Shown here: piece by piece, positions 9,655 through 18,485 of the stretch
Layout of the letters: each line of letters starts with the position of its first letter
How positions within the stretch are numbered: position 1 is the stretch's first letter
Assembly (NCBI GenBank): GCA_963712065.1
Contig: CAVQGM010000002.1
Span: 682,001-746,000 of the forward strand
Origin: CAVQGM01 sp963712065
GTDB taxonomy: Bacteria > Actinomycetota > Acidimicrobiia > Acidimicrobiales > Acidimicrobilacustridaceae
Length of the DNA: 64,000 nucleotides
Direction of reading: 5' to 3'
Made by a program: the position numbers and the translations under genes
The notes under the pieces: model-generated
Told to the model about the DNA's origin: nothing
What the model saw: only the letters and a program-made list of their open reading frames with translations
The model's database searches: none

Positions 9655-10266
9655 ATGGCCGACCCCGATCCCGACCCCGACGACCCGACGGCCCATGACC
9701 CGACGGCCCACGACCCGACGCCCGACGAGCCCCTCGCGGAGGGTCCGCCGTCGGAGCCGAGGCCCCTGTCGGACGACGACATCCGGGACGCCCTGCCCGA
9801 CGATCTCGACGCCCGGGGCTACGTCGGCCCCTACCTGTTCCCGAACAACAACCGCCGCCGCATCCCGGCGATCATCTACTGGGTCATCGCCGCCGGCTGC
9901 CTCGTGCTGTGGTTCGTGACCAAGGACGACAACCCGGTGCTCGTGAACGGCGGCTACGTGGCCGCTGCCGTCGGGCTGATCCTGTTCGGCGCCTACAGCT
10001 GGGTCTCGGGGTGGGACCTCGACGTGGACGAGCGCGACGCCCTCGTCGTCGCCGTCCGCCGGGTCGGCTTCCCCGTCGGCCACGCGTCGGCCCAGATGGG
10101 CTGGCGGGGCCTGCTCAGCCGGCCGACCTGGCGCATCCTGCTCTACTCGGCCGAGGAGCCCCCCGAGAAGCGGGGGCTGGTCCTCGTCGACGGCGTCCAG
10201 GGCGACGTGGTCGAGTGGTTCGTGGAGGACAACCCCGAGGACTGGGCGGAGATGGAGCAGGGCTGA
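9655..10266 (+). CDS. Hypothetical membrane protein with acidic repeat N-terminus
   Basis: The family was not recognised. The 203-residue protein starts with an Asp/Pro-rich stretch containing DPDPDPD and two DPTAH repeats (about 2-30). Two predicted membrane helices follow (about 71-85 and 97-114, around IIYWVIAAGCLVLWFV and YVAAAVGLILFGAY). A soluble C-terminal part of about 85 residues is rich in charged residues. There is no signal peptide. It is the first gene of the block separating thrS-HIT from pgsA. Confidence 0.7.
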   Translation: MADPDPDPDDPTAHDPTAHDPTPDEPLAEGPPSEPRPLSDDDIRDALPDDLDARGYVGPYLFPNNNRRRIPAIIYWVIAAGCLVLWFVTKDDNPVLVNGGYVAAAVGLILFGAYSWVSGWDLDVDERDALVVAVRRVGFPVGHASAQMGWRGLLSRPTWRILLYSAEEPPEKRGLVLVDGVQGDVVEWFVEDNPEDWAEMEQG

Positions 10267-10350
10267 ACCACAGGTCAGGGGTACGCCGGTGGCGGCTCAC
10301 CGTGAAGCGCGATTCGGTTCCAATGCTCGGGACCGAGCGCCGCCGTCGGT

Positions 10351-11610
10351 TCAGGCGGCGTCGAGGCCGAGCTGGGCGGGTCGGCCGGGTGGGTCGGGGC
10401 CGGCGCGTGGGTCGCTGGTGTCGCGGGCCTCGCCGTGTTCGTCGGGTGGGTGCCAGGTCCAGGATCCGGGGCCGCCGCGCAGGTCGTGGCCGCGGTGGGT
10501 GATGAGGTCGTGGTGGTGGGCGCACACGGTGGCGAGCTCGTCGAGGGTGGTGCGGCCGGTGTCGGCGAACGGGACGGTGTGGTGGACCTCGAGCCGGCGG
10601 GTGCTCGAGCAGCCGGGGACGACGCAGCAGCGGTCGCGCACGAGGAGGGCGTCGTCGATCTCGGGGGGCCGGCGGCGGCCGAGGCGGACGATGCGGTGGA
10701 CGTCGGTGCCGTCGGTCTCGACGAGCGACACGAACGGGTTCGGTGCCCCACATCTGGCGGGCGACGGGCACGGGGACGGGGCCGACGCCGGCGATCTCGC
10801 AGGTCTCACCCGGTTGCGGTCGCGACCGCGGAGGACGGCGGTGTCGGTGACGTGGATGTACACGCGGGGGTCACGCCCCGGTGTGGCGCCGTCACCACCC
10901 GACGACGACGCCCGGATGAGGCGGAGCATGGCGTCGGAGGCGAGGTGGCGGTCGGGGTCGCGTCGCCCGGCCCGGTAGGCGGCCTTGAACGCGTCCGTCC
11001 CGGAGGCGTTGCGTGCAGGGACAGAACTCGCTGGTATTCGTCGAGGGTGGTGCGCCAGTGGACGTTGCCCATGCCCTCGTCGTCGACGAAGGTCCTCAGC
11101 TCCCGGTCGTGGCGTTGCCGGGCGTAGCGGCGCTGCTCGTCGGGGTCCCCGGCCGCCCTCGCCGCGGCCGCGGCCTTCTTGAGCTGCCCGAGATCGGCCC
11201 GCTTGGCCGTGTCGAGCAGGTCGTGTTCCGACGCCGGGTCGACCTCGGCCGCCCGGGCGATCGCCGCGGCCTGGTCGATCGACACCGCACCGGCGCGCAC
11301 CGCGTCACCCGTCGGACCCAGATGTTCGAGCTTGCGGGCGGTGTCGACCAGCTTGCCGACACCGCCCGGTGACTCCCCGGTCCTGGTGGCCAGGAACTCC
11401 CGCACCGACCGAGAGCCCGACGCCTGCCAGGCGTTGGCCTCCTCCACCCGTCGGCGGCCGAGCGCCTGCCCGGTCTCGGCCAGCCGTTTCATCTCGGCGA
11501 ACAGCTCGACCGCCTCGACCGCCTGGGCCCCGGTCAACGCGCCCCGGCTCGAACCCGGCCACCGCGGCCTGCAAGCCGTCCCGGAGGGTCCCCAACTCCA
11601 TGCCGACCAT
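10351..11610 (-). pseudogene. DUF222-HNH endonuclease gene, copy 1, frameshifted
   Basis: Three reading frames together spell a DUF222 N-terminal region and an HNH nuclease C-terminus (EVHHTVPFADTGRTT, then CAHHHDLITH). Breaks lie at about 11540 (an extra G after FEPG), at about 11005 (before DAFKAAYRAG), and as a compensating pair: +2 bp near 10818 and +1 at 10741 relative to the second copy. The pair leaves about 25 scrambled residues but restores frame to the stop at 10351. DUF222-HNH genes are multicopy in actinobacteria and of uncertain biological role. The gene is near-identical to the copy at 59761-61059. Confidence 0.75.
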
Positions 11611-11713
11611 CGTAGCGAACACCAGTTCGACTTGCAAGGGGGAGGACGGTCGGTCCGCCGAGTGGTACTTCGGCCCTAGCCCCCTCGACGGGCGCCCCGC
11701 CACGCTGATGGTC

Positions 11714-11721
11714 GAGGTGAT
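11714..11721 (+). promoter_or_regulatory. Strong ribosome-binding site of the acyl-CoA synthetase gene
   Basis: GAGGTGAT is a near-perfect anti-SD complement 5 nt before the GTG at 11727. It decides this start over the in-frame GTG at 11766. Confidence 0.6.
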
Positions 11722-11726
11722 GCCTC

Positions 11727-13526
11727 GTGGGCGGCCACCCCGTCATCCACAAGTCGACCGGCACCGTGGGACCGCCAGGACGTGGCCCGAACCTCGTTGA
11801 CTACGAGGCCGCCTGCGCCGGCTTCTCGTGGCGAGCGGCCCGGGCCGAGCTCGACGGGCTCCCGGGTGGTCGTGGTCTGAACATCGCGCACGAAGCCGTC
11901 GACCGTCACGCCCTCGGCACACGGGCCGACCACGTCGCTCTGCGCGTCCTGTCCCGCTCGGGCGACCCGGTGGAGGTCACCTACGCCGAGCTGCGGATCC
12001 GCAGCAACCGCTTCGCCAACACCCTCGACCAGCTCGGCGTGCGTCGGGGCGACGCCGCCTTCATGCTGCTGCCGCGGGTGCCCGACCTCTACGCCGCGGT
12101 GATGGGCACCTTCAAGCACGGGAGCGTCGTCTCGCCGCTGTTCCCCGCCTTCGGGCCCGAGCCCATCCGCCAGCGCGTCGCCCTGGGCGGGGGTCGGGTG
12201 CTGGTGACGACGCCGGCGCTGTACCGCCGAAAGGTCGAGCCGGTGCGCGACCGCCTCCCGGACCTCGACCACGTGCTGCTCGTCGGCGACGACGCGCCCG
12301 ATCTCCCGGGCACGACGCGGTTGGCCGACCTGCTCGCCGGCGCCGGCGACGACTACGTGATCCCGCCCACCGACCCGGGCGACCGCGCCCTGATCCACTT
12401 CACCAGCGGCACCACGGGAACGCCCAAGGGTGCCGTGCACGTCCACGAGTCGGTGGTGTCCCACCACGCGACCGCGCAGCTGGCCCTCGATCTCGGCCCC
12501 GACGACGTGTTCTGGTGCACCGCCGACCCGGGGTGGGTGACGGGCATGTCGTACGGCATCATCGCCCCGCTGACGATCGGCGCCACGAACCTCGTCGACG
12601 AGGCCGAGTTCGACGCCGAGCGTTGGTACGCCACCCTCGAGCAGCAGCGGGTCACCGTCTGGTACACGGCACCGACCGCCATCCGGATGCTCATGCGGGC
12701 CGGTCCGGACCCGGCCCGGGCCCACGATCTCGGCGCGCTCCGCTTCGTGGCCAGCGTCGGGGAGCCGCTCAACCCCGAGGCGGTGGCGTGGGGCGCGGAG
12801 GTGCTCGGCCGACCCATCCACGACAACTGGTGGCAGACGGAGACGGGCGGGATCATGGTCGCCAACTTCGCCGCCTGCGACATCAAGCCCGGGTCGATGG
12901 GACGACCGGTCCCCGGTGTCCAGGCCGCCGTGTTGGCCCGCGACGGCGACGAGGAGGGAGGAGTGCTGCGGCACGACGGCCGGCCCGTGGTGGTGACCGA
13001 TCCGGGCGTCGAGGGGCATCTGGCGTTCCGAGCCGGCTGGCCGTCGATGTTCCGCGCCTACCTCGACCAGCCCGAGCGCTACGCCCGCTGTTTCGTCGAC
13101 GACTGGTACGTCAGCGGCGACCTGGCCCGCATGGACGCCGACGGCTACCTCTGGTTCGTGGGGCGTGCCGACGACGTGATCAAGTCGGCCGGCCACCTCA
13201 TCGGGCCGTTCGAGGTCGAGAGCACCCTGCTCGAGCACCCCGCGGTGGCCGAGGCGGGGGTGATCGGCGTGCCCGACCCCGTGGCCGGCGAGGTGGTCAA
13301 GGCGTTCGTGAGCCTCGCCCGCGGCCACGAGCCCGACGAGGCGCTGCGTCGCGAGCTGCTCGGCTTCGCCCGCTCCCGGTTGGGCCCGGCCATCGCCCCG
13401 AGGGAGATCGAGTTCGATCCTGCGCTCCCGCACACCCGAAGCGGGAAGATCATGCGCCGGCTGCTCAAGGCCCGCGAGCTCGGGTTGCCCGAGGGCGACC
13501 TCTCGACGCTGGAGTCACCGGCGTGA
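11727..13526 (+). CDS. Acetyl-CoA synthetase-like acyl-CoA synthetase (AcsA type)
   Basis: The 599-residue AMP-binding enzyme has the P-loop FTSGTTGTPKG (about 225-235), the acetyl-CoA-synthetase-like NWWQTETGG (about 366-374), and DWYVSGDLARMDADGYLWFVGR in the A8 hinge region. The acetylatable lysine is in TRSGKIMRR near 574. It activates a short carboxylic acid through an acyl-adenylate; acetate or propionate is likely. Its stop overlaps the start of the E1 alpha gene (GTGA), so it heads a tightly coupled operon with the 2-oxoacid dehydrogenase genes and an ACP. Confidence 0.88.
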   Translation: MGGHPVIHKSTGTVGPPGRGPNLVDYEAACAGFSWRAARAELDGLPGGRGLNIAHEAVDRHALGTRADHVALRVLSRSGDPVEVTYAELRIRSNRFANTLDQLGVRRGDAAFMLLPRVPDLYAAVMGTFKHGSVVSPLFPAFGPEPIRQRVALGGGRVLVTTPALYRRKVEPVRDRLPDLDHVLLVGDDAPDLPGTTRLADLLAGAGDDYVIPPTDPGDRALIHFTSGTTGTPKGAVHVHESVVSHHATAQLALDLGPDDVFWCTADPGWVTGMSYGIIAPLTIGATNLVDEAEFDAERWYATLEQQRVTVWYTAPTAIRMLMRAGPDPARAHDLGALRFVASVGEPLNPEAVAWGAEVLGRPIHDNWWQTETGGIMVANFAACDIKPGSMGRPVPGVQAAVLARDGDEEGGVLRHDGRPVVVTDPGVEGHLAFRAGWPSMFRAYLDQPERYARCFVDDWYVSGDLARMDADGYLWFVGRADDVIKSAGHLIGPFEVESTLLEHPAVAEAGVIGVPDPVAGEVVKAFVSLARGHEPDEALRRELLGFARSRLGPAIAPREIEFDPALPHTRSGKIMRRLLKARELGLPEGDLSTLESPA

Positions 13527-14524
13527 GCGTCCCCCGTTCGTCCGACGCCGACGCCGGCGCCCCGCACCTCGACCACGAGGTCGAGCTGTGGCGCGAGATG
13601 GTCCGCATCCGCCGGTTCGAGGAGCGCTGCGTCGAGCTCTACTCCGAGGAGCGCATCCGCGGCTTCCTCCACCTCTACATCGGCGAAGAGGCCGTGGCGG
13701 TCGGCGTGACCCGCGCCTTGCGCCCCGACGACGCGGTCGTCGCCACCTATCGCGAGCACGGACACGCACTGGCCCGCGGGGTGGGTCCCGGCGCGATCAT
13801 GGCCGAGATGTTCGGCCGTTCGACGGGCTGCAGCGGCGGCCGCGGCGGATCGATGCACCTGTTCGACGCTGCGACCCGCTTCTACGGGGGCAACGCCATC
13901 GTCGGAGGTGGCCTGCCGCTCGCCGTCGGCCTCGCCCTGGCCGACCGGATGCAGGGACTCGATCGCGTCACGGCGTGCTTCTTCGGCGAGGGCGCGGTCG
14001 CCGAGGGGGAGTTCCACGAGTCGATGAACCTGGCGGCGCTGTGGGAGCTGCCGGTCCTGTTCTGTTGCGAGAACAACCTGTACGCGATGGGGACCGCCCT
14101 CGAACGGTCCGAATCGGAGACCGACCTGGCGCTCAAGGCGGCCTCCTACGAGATGCCGGCGTGGCCGGTCGACGGCATGGACGTTCGGGCGGTCGAGCGG
14201 GCGGCGACGGCCGCGGTCGACGCGGTTCGTGCCGGGGCCGGGCCGCACTTCCTCGAGCTGCGGACCTACCGCTTCCGCGCCCATTCGATGTACGACCCCG
14301 ACCGCTACCGCGACAAGGCCGAGATCGAGGAGTGGAGGCACCGCGACCCGCTGGACGTGCTCGGCACCCACCTGCGGGACCAGGGCGTGGGCGACGACGA
14401 GCTGGCCGACATCGAGGCCGCCGTGGCCGCCGAGGTCGAGGCGGCCGTCGAGTTCGCCGACCGGTCGGACGTCGAGCCGGTGGAGACGCTCACCCGGTGG
14501 GTGCACAGCGAGGTCGGCCCATGA
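13523..14524 (+). CDS. 2-oxoacid dehydrogenase E1 component, alpha subunit
   Basis: The 333-residue protein is a thiamine-diphosphate-dependent E1 alpha of the pyruvate/acetoin dehydrogenase family. It shows RGGSMHLFD (about 110-118), FYGGNAIVGGGLPLAVGLA, and the ThDP/Mg motif as GEGAVAEGEFHESMNLA with GEG in place of the usual GDG (about 155). A C-terminal FRAHSMYDPDRYR phosphorylation-loop-like region follows. The GTG start overlaps the acs-like stop, and the stop overlaps the E1 beta ATG. It probably acts on pyruvate or acetoin; the substrate cannot be set from sequence alone. Confidence 0.88.
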   Translation: MSVPRSSDADAGAPHLDHEVELWREMVRIRRFEERCVELYSEERIRGFLHLYIGEEAVAVGVTRALRPDDAVVATYREHGHALARGVGPGAIMAEMFGRSTGCSGGRGGSMHLFDAATRFYGGNAIVGGGLPLAVGLALADRMQGLDRVTACFFGEGAVAEGEFHESMNLAALWELPVLFCCENNLYAMGTALERSESETDLALKAASYEMPAWPVDGMDVRAVERAATAAVDAVRAGAGPHFLELRTYRFRAHSMYDPDRYRDKAEIEEWRHRDPLDVLGTHLRDQGVGDDELADIEAAVAAEVEAAVEFADRSDVEPVETLTRWVHSEVGP

Positions 14525-15504
14525 CGACGACGACCTACCGGGAGGCGATGCGCGAGGCCATCCGGGAGGCGATGCGCGCCGACGAGCGGGTCTTCCTCAT
14601 GGGCGAGGACGTCGGCCGCTACGGGGGCTGCTTCGGGGTGAGCCTCGGGCTGCTCGAGGAGTTCGGGCCCGAGCGGGTGCGCGACACGCCGCTGTCGGAG
14701 TCGGCGTTCGTCGGGGCCGGCATCGGCGCGGCACTCGGTGGGATGCGTCCGATCGTCGAGATCATGACGGTCAACTTCAGCCTGCTCGCCCTCGACCAGA
14801 TCGTGAACACCGCGGCGACGTTGCTCCACATGTCGGGCGGGCAGTTCAACGTGCCGATCGTGATCCGGATGACCACGGGCGCGGGCCGGCAGCTCGCGGC
14901 GCAGCACTCCCACAGCCTCGAGGGGTGGTTCGCCCACGTCCCGGGGCTCAAGGTGGTCGCCCCGGCCACCCTCGTCGACGCGCGGGGCATGCTGGCCACG
15001 GCGCTCGAGGACCCCGACCCCGTGCTCGTCTTCGAGCACGGGTCGCTGTACGGGATGAAGGGCGACCTCGCCGACGACGCGGGCCCGGTCGACCTCGAGC
15101 GTGCCGCCGTCCGGCGATCGGGCGACGCCCTCACGCTGATCACCTATGGCGGCACGCTGCCCACGACCCTGCTGGCAGCCGAGGAGCTGGCCGGGATGGG
15201 GGTGGAGTGCGATGTGATCGACCTGCGCACCCTGCGCCCCCTCGACGAGGGGACCATCCTCGGGTCGGTGGCACGGACCCACCACGCCGTCGTCGTGGAC
15301 GAGGGATGGCGCAGCGGGAGCATCTCGGCCGAGATCAGCGCCCGCATCATGGAGGGCGCGTTCTGGGAGCTGGACGGCCCGGTGGGGCGGGTCTGCAGCG
15401 CCGAGGTGCCGATGCCCTACGCCCGGCAGCTCGAGGAGGCGGCCCTCCCGCAGGTGGCCGACGTGGTCGCCGCCGGCATCGCGGCGGTGCGGGCCGGTGG
15501 CTGA
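14521..15504 (+). CDS. 2-oxoacid dehydrogenase E1 component, beta subunit
   Basis: The 327-residue transketolase-type subunit pairs with the upstream E1 alpha. Family blocks include YREAMREAIREAM, VFLMGEDVGRYGG, DTPLSESAFVGAGIGAA, MTTGAGRQLAAQHSHSLEGWF and the C-terminal IDLRTLRPLD with VVVDEGW. It supplies the second half of the ThDP site and binds E2. It overlaps E1 alpha by ATGA and the E2 start by 8 nt. No E3 (dihydrolipoamide dehydrogenase) gene is in the operon, so E3 is presumably shared from elsewhere. Confidence 0.9.
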   Translation: MTTTTYREAMREAIREAMRADERVFLMGEDVGRYGGCFGVSLGLLEEFGPERVRDTPLSESAFVGAGIGAALGGMRPIVEIMTVNFSLLALDQIVNTAATLLHMSGGQFNVPIVIRMTTGAGRQLAAQHSHSLEGWFAHVPGLKVVAPATLVDARGMLATALEDPDPVLVFEHGSLYGMKGDLADDAGPVDLERAAVRRSGDALTLITYGGTLPTTLLAAEELAGMGVECDVIDLRTLRPLDEGTILGSVARTHHAVVVDEGWRSGSISAEISARIMEGAFWELDGPVGRVCSAEVPMPYARQLEEAALPQVADVVAAGIAAVRAGG

Positions 15505-16843
15505 GTTCCGCATGCCCTCGCTCGGGGCCGACATGGAGGTCGGCACGGTCGTGGAGTGGCGGGTCCACCCGGGCGACCGCGTGCAACGGGGGGACATCGT
15601 CGCCGTGGTCGACACCGAGAAGTCGACTATCGAGGTCGAGGTCTTCGAGGACGGGGTCGTCGAGGCGATCCTCGTCGACGTCGGGGAAGAGGTCCCGGTG
15701 GGCACCCCGCTCGCCCGGCTCGGCTCCGGTGCCACCCCCGCCGGGCCCGAGCCGTCGAAGGCCGAGCCGTCGCAGCGCCCGGCCCCCTCCTCGACGGCAG
15801 CGCCGGTGACGGCGGGCCGGACGGCCTCGCCGCTCGTGCGCCACCTCGCCGAAGCGGCCGGGCTCGACGTGCGGACCATCGCCGGCACCGGCCCGGCCGG
15901 CGTCGTCACCCGAGCCGACGTCACCCGAGCCGACGTCACCCGAGCCGACGTCACGCGCGCCGCCGCCCCGTCGCCGCCCCCGGAGGCCGAGGTCACCGCC
16001 GAGGCCGAGCGCGTGCGGGCCTCACCCCGTGCGCGCCGGCTCGCGGCCGAGGAGGGCCTCGACCTGTCGGAGGTGCGCGGTTCGGGGCCCGACGGGGCGG
16101 TCGTGGCCGGCGACCTGTCGACCGGCGGTGGCCCGCCCGGTCCGACCCCCACGCCGTCGGGACCGCCCGTCCCCGATCGGCACGCGGCTCGGCGTCGGGC
16201 CATCGGCGCGCTGATGTCGCGCGCCAAGCGCGAGATCCCGCACTACTACCTCTCGACCACCGTCGACCTGGGGACCGCCACGGCGTGGTTGCGCCAGGCC
16301 AACGAGGCGCGTTCGATCCAGGAGCGCCTCGTGACCGCGGCGCTGCTCTGCAAGGCCACCGCGCTGGCGGCGCGTGAGGTGCCGGTGATGAACGGCCACC
16401 ACGTCGACGGGGGTTTCGCGCCGGCCGATGGCGTCCACCTCGGCGTGGCCATCAGCCTCCGGGGCGGCGGTCTGGTCGCTCCGGCGATCCGGGACGCCGC
16501 CGACCTCGACCTCGACGAGGTGATGGCGCGCCTGCGCGATCTGGTGACCCGGGCCCGGGCGGGCACGCTGCGCAGCTCGGAGATGTCCGACCCGACGATC
16601 ACCGTCACCAACCTGGGCGACCAGGGGGTCGAGGCCGTGTTCGGGGTGATCTACCCTCCGCAGGTGGCGATCGTGGGGTTCGGCAAGGTGGTCGATCGCC
16701 CCTGGGCGGTGGACGGGATGCTCGCCGTGCGGCCCGTCGTGACCGTGACGCTGTCGGCCGACCACCGGGTGAGCGATGGGCACGACGGGGCGAGGTTCCT
16801 CGAGCTGATCGACCGGTACCTCCAACAGCCGGAGCACCTGTGA
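15497..16843 (+). CDS. Dihydrolipoyl acyltransferase E2 with two subunit-binding domains
   Basis: The 448-residue protein has one lipoyl domain (1-77, lipoyl lysine at Lys41 in DTEKSTIE). Two peripheral-subunit-binding motifs follow: ASPLVRHLAEAAGLD (about 112-140) and RASPRARRLAAEEGLD (about 174-205). A catalytic acyltransferase domain (about 235-448) has DHRVSDG at about 421-427. Between the two binding motifs lies a VTRAD repeat encoded by a 15-bp tandem repeat. Duplicated subunit-binding domains are uncommon in E2. The GTG start overlaps E1 beta, and the stop overlaps the ACP start. Confidence 0.88.
   Translation: MAEFRMPSLGADMEVGTVVEWRVHPGDRVQRGDIVAVVDTEKSTIEVEVFEDGVVEAILVDVGEEVPVGTPLARLGSGATPAGPEPSKAEPSQRPAPSSTAAPVTAGRTASPLVRHLAEAAGLDVRTIAGTGPAGVVTRADVTRADVTRADVTRAAAPSPPPEAEVTAEAERVRASPRARRLAAEEGLDLSEVRGSGPDGAVVAGDLSTGGGPPGPTPTPSGPPVPDRHAARRRAIGALMSRAKREIPHYYLSTTVDLGTATAWLRQANEARSIQERLVTAALLCKATALAAREVPVMNGHHVDGGFAPADGVHLGVAISLRGGGLVAPAIRDAADLDLDEVMARLRDLVTRARAGTLRSSEMSDPTITVTNLGDQGVEAVFGVIYPPQVAIVGFGKVVDRPWAVDGMLAVRPVVTVTLSADHRVSDGHDGARFLELIDRYLQQPEHL
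15905..15949 (+). repeat. 15-bp tandem repeat encoding VTRAD
   Basis: Three exact copies of GTCACCCGAGCCGAC plus a diverged fourth extend the linker after the first subunit-binding motif of E2. The repeat is in frame and could change linker length by slippage. Confidence 0.9.
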
Positions 16844-17085
16844 ACCGCGACGAGGCCGCCGCCGTCATCGCCGACGTGCTCGGTGGCATCGCCCCCGAGA
16901 TCGACGTGGTGGCCGTGGACCCCGCGGCGACGCTCGTCGAGGACCTCGATCTCGACTCGATCGACTTCCTCAACCTGGTCGCCGGGGTGGCCGAGCGCAC
17001 GGGCCGCGAGATCCCGGAGCGCGACTACCCGCGCCTCGCCACCCTCGCCGGGTTCGCTGCCTACCTGGCCGAGCCGGGCCCGTGA
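16840..17085 (+). CDS. Stand-alone acyl carrier protein
   Basis: The 81-residue acidic protein has the ACP phosphopantetheine site DLDLDSIDFLNL, with Ser40 as the attachment serine. Its GTG start overlaps the E2 stop, so it is translationally coupled to the 2-oxoacid dehydrogenase operon. A free ACP in such an operon suggests that the acyl product, or a partner step, is ACP-bound. It is probably not the general fatty-acid ACP, which normally sits with fab genes. The carrier role is firm; the pathway is inferred. Confidence 0.85.
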   Translation: MNRDEAAAVIADVLGGIAPEIDVVAVDPAATLVEDLDLDSIDFLNLVAGVAERTGREIPERDYPRLATLAGFAAYLAEPGP

Positions 17086-17152
17086 CCGGACCTCGACGTG
17101 AACGATGGCACGCGACGTTGTCGTCGATGGCGGTCGCTCGCACACTGGAGGG

Positions 17153-17701
17153 GTGAAGCAGGTCGATCTGGTCGGAGTGCACGTCGAGGAAGAGCACGGC
17201 GCGGTGGTGGTGGTCCTGCGTGAGCACGACGAACCGCATCGCGTCCTTCCGGTGATCGTCGGGGGCCTCGAGGCCACCGCGATCGTGATGGGCGCCACCG
17301 ACACCGCCGCACCGCGCCCACTCACCCACGACCTGATGGCGTCGCTCGTCGATCAGCTCGGCGGCCGCCTCGAGCGCGTGGAGGTCACCGAGCTCGCCGA
17401 CGCCACCTTCTACGCCGATCTCGTGCTGGCCGGTCCCGCCGGCGCCCTGCGCGTCGATGCCCGACCCTCGGACGCGATCGCGCTGGCGATGCGCACCCAC
17501 GTCCCGGTGTTCGTGAGCGACGACGTGCTCGACGAGGCCGGCGCCGAGCTCGTCGAGGTCGACGTCGGCGCGGGCGAGGCCCTCGATCCCGAGCAGATCG
17601 ACGCCGAGATCGACCAGTTCCGGGAGTTCCTGACCGAGCTGGAGCCGGCCGACTTCGCCGAGTCCGGCGACGGCACGGACGACCGGGGCACGACCGACTG
17701 A
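17153..17701 (+). CDS. Bifunctional nuclease-domain (BFN/DUF151) protein
   Basis: The 182-residue protein carries a BFN/DUF151 domain over about 1-130, with LPVIVGGLEATAIVMG, RPLTHDLMASLVDQLG, and RVDARPSDAIALAMRTHVPVFVSDDVLDEAG. The C-terminal tail is acidic. The biochemical role of bacterial members is poorly defined; plant relatives have nuclease activity. GTG at 17153 follows GGAGGG and begins KQVDLVGV, the usual family N-terminus. Confidence 0.85.
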   Translation: MKQVDLVGVHVEEEHGAVVVVLREHDEPHRVLPVIVGGLEATAIVMGATDTAAPRPLTHDLMASLVDQLGGRLERVEVTELADATFYADLVLAGPAGALRVDARPSDAIALAMRTHVPVFVSDDVLDEAGAELVEVDVGAGEALDPEQIDAEIDQFREFLTELEPADFAESGDGTDDRGTTD

Positions 17702-17771
17702 TCGTCGGGCGCCTCGCCGGATTGAGCCGCACGGCCCATCAGGTCGGGGCTCGCACCCTCCGATCATCGGT

Positions 17772-18404
17772 GTGGTGCAGGTGCGGGAGACCATCGGCGG
17801 AGCGCGTGCGGGCGTCTCGGCCGGGCGCGCCCTCGCCGTCGTGGTGGCGCTCGTCGCCTTCCTCTCGGCGGCGTGCCTCCCGGAGTTCCGCGGTCCGGCG
17901 GACGCCATGAGGATCGTCGTGCTCGGCGATTCGATCGTCGAGATGTCCACCGACGCCGTGTTCGGCGCGCTCGGGCCGGCGCACCGGGTCGCCGTCAACG
18001 GCGAGGCGGGGGCGACGTCGACCCGCGTGCGTGCTCTGGCGGCGCGTCACCTGCCCGGCGACGCCGCCGGCGGTGCCGTGGTGGTCAACGCCGGCGCCAA
18101 CGACTGGCTCAAGGGCGTCGACCTGGACACGACGTTCGCCAACCTCGCCGACATCAGGGACCGCTTCGAGGGCGAGCGGTGCTTCGTCGTGGCCACGATG
18201 AGCACCTCGACCGGTGTGCCCGCCCTGAACGACTGGGCGGCGGGGTTCAACGCCCGGCTGGTCACCGACGCGCCCGGGTGGGTGGCGATGGACTGGGACT
18301 CGGTGGTCGAGCCGGACCTCACCACCGACTCGCTCCACCCCAACGAGCGGGGCCGCCAGCGGTACGCCGAGCTGGTGCTCGAGACCGTCGAGCAGGGCTG
18401 CTGA
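17772..18404 (+). CDS. SGNH/GDSL-type hydrolase, probable lipoprotein
   Basis: The 210-residue protein starts with a signal-like hydrophobic segment (about 18-34) ending in FLSAAC, a possible lipobox with Cys35. The SGNH blocks follow: VVLGDSIVE with the nucleophile Ser54, VVNAGANDW near 105-113, and DSLHPNERG with catalytic Asp and His near 187-190. The enzyme probably acts outside the membrane on an ester or acetyl group. The substrate is unknown. It converges with the C39-like gene across a strong hairpin. Confidence 0.75.
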   Translation: MVQVRETIGGARAGVSAGRALAVVVALVAFLSAACLPEFRGPADAMRIVVLGDSIVEMSTDAVFGALGPAHRVAVNGEAGATSTRVRALAARHLPGDAAGGAVVVNAGANDWLKGVDLDTTFANLADIRDRFEGERCFVVATMSTSTGVPALNDWAAGFNARLVTDAPGWVAMDWDSVVEPDLTTDSLHPNERGRQRYAELVLETVEQGC

Positions 18405-18416
18405 CCGGAACGCCCG

Positions 18417-18448
18417 CCGCCTCCGGCGCCGCTGGGTGCCGGAGGCGG
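18417..18448. terminator. Bidirectional hairpin terminator candidate
   Basis: The perfect 11-bp inverted repeat CCGCCTCCGGC / GCCGGAGGCGG encloses a 10-nt loop. It lies between the convergent SGNH hydrolase and C39-like genes. There is no T-tract on either side. Confidence 0.5.
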
Positions 18449-18485
18449 AGTGGGACGTCGTGGCGGTCGCCGACCGCAAGTCGGG

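Noticed and set aside
11828..13522. Upstream extension of the E1 alpha frame through the acyl-CoA synthetase gene
   Set aside because: It is an open shadow frame. The GTG at 13523 overlapping the synthetase stop and the conserved E1 N-terminus set the real start.
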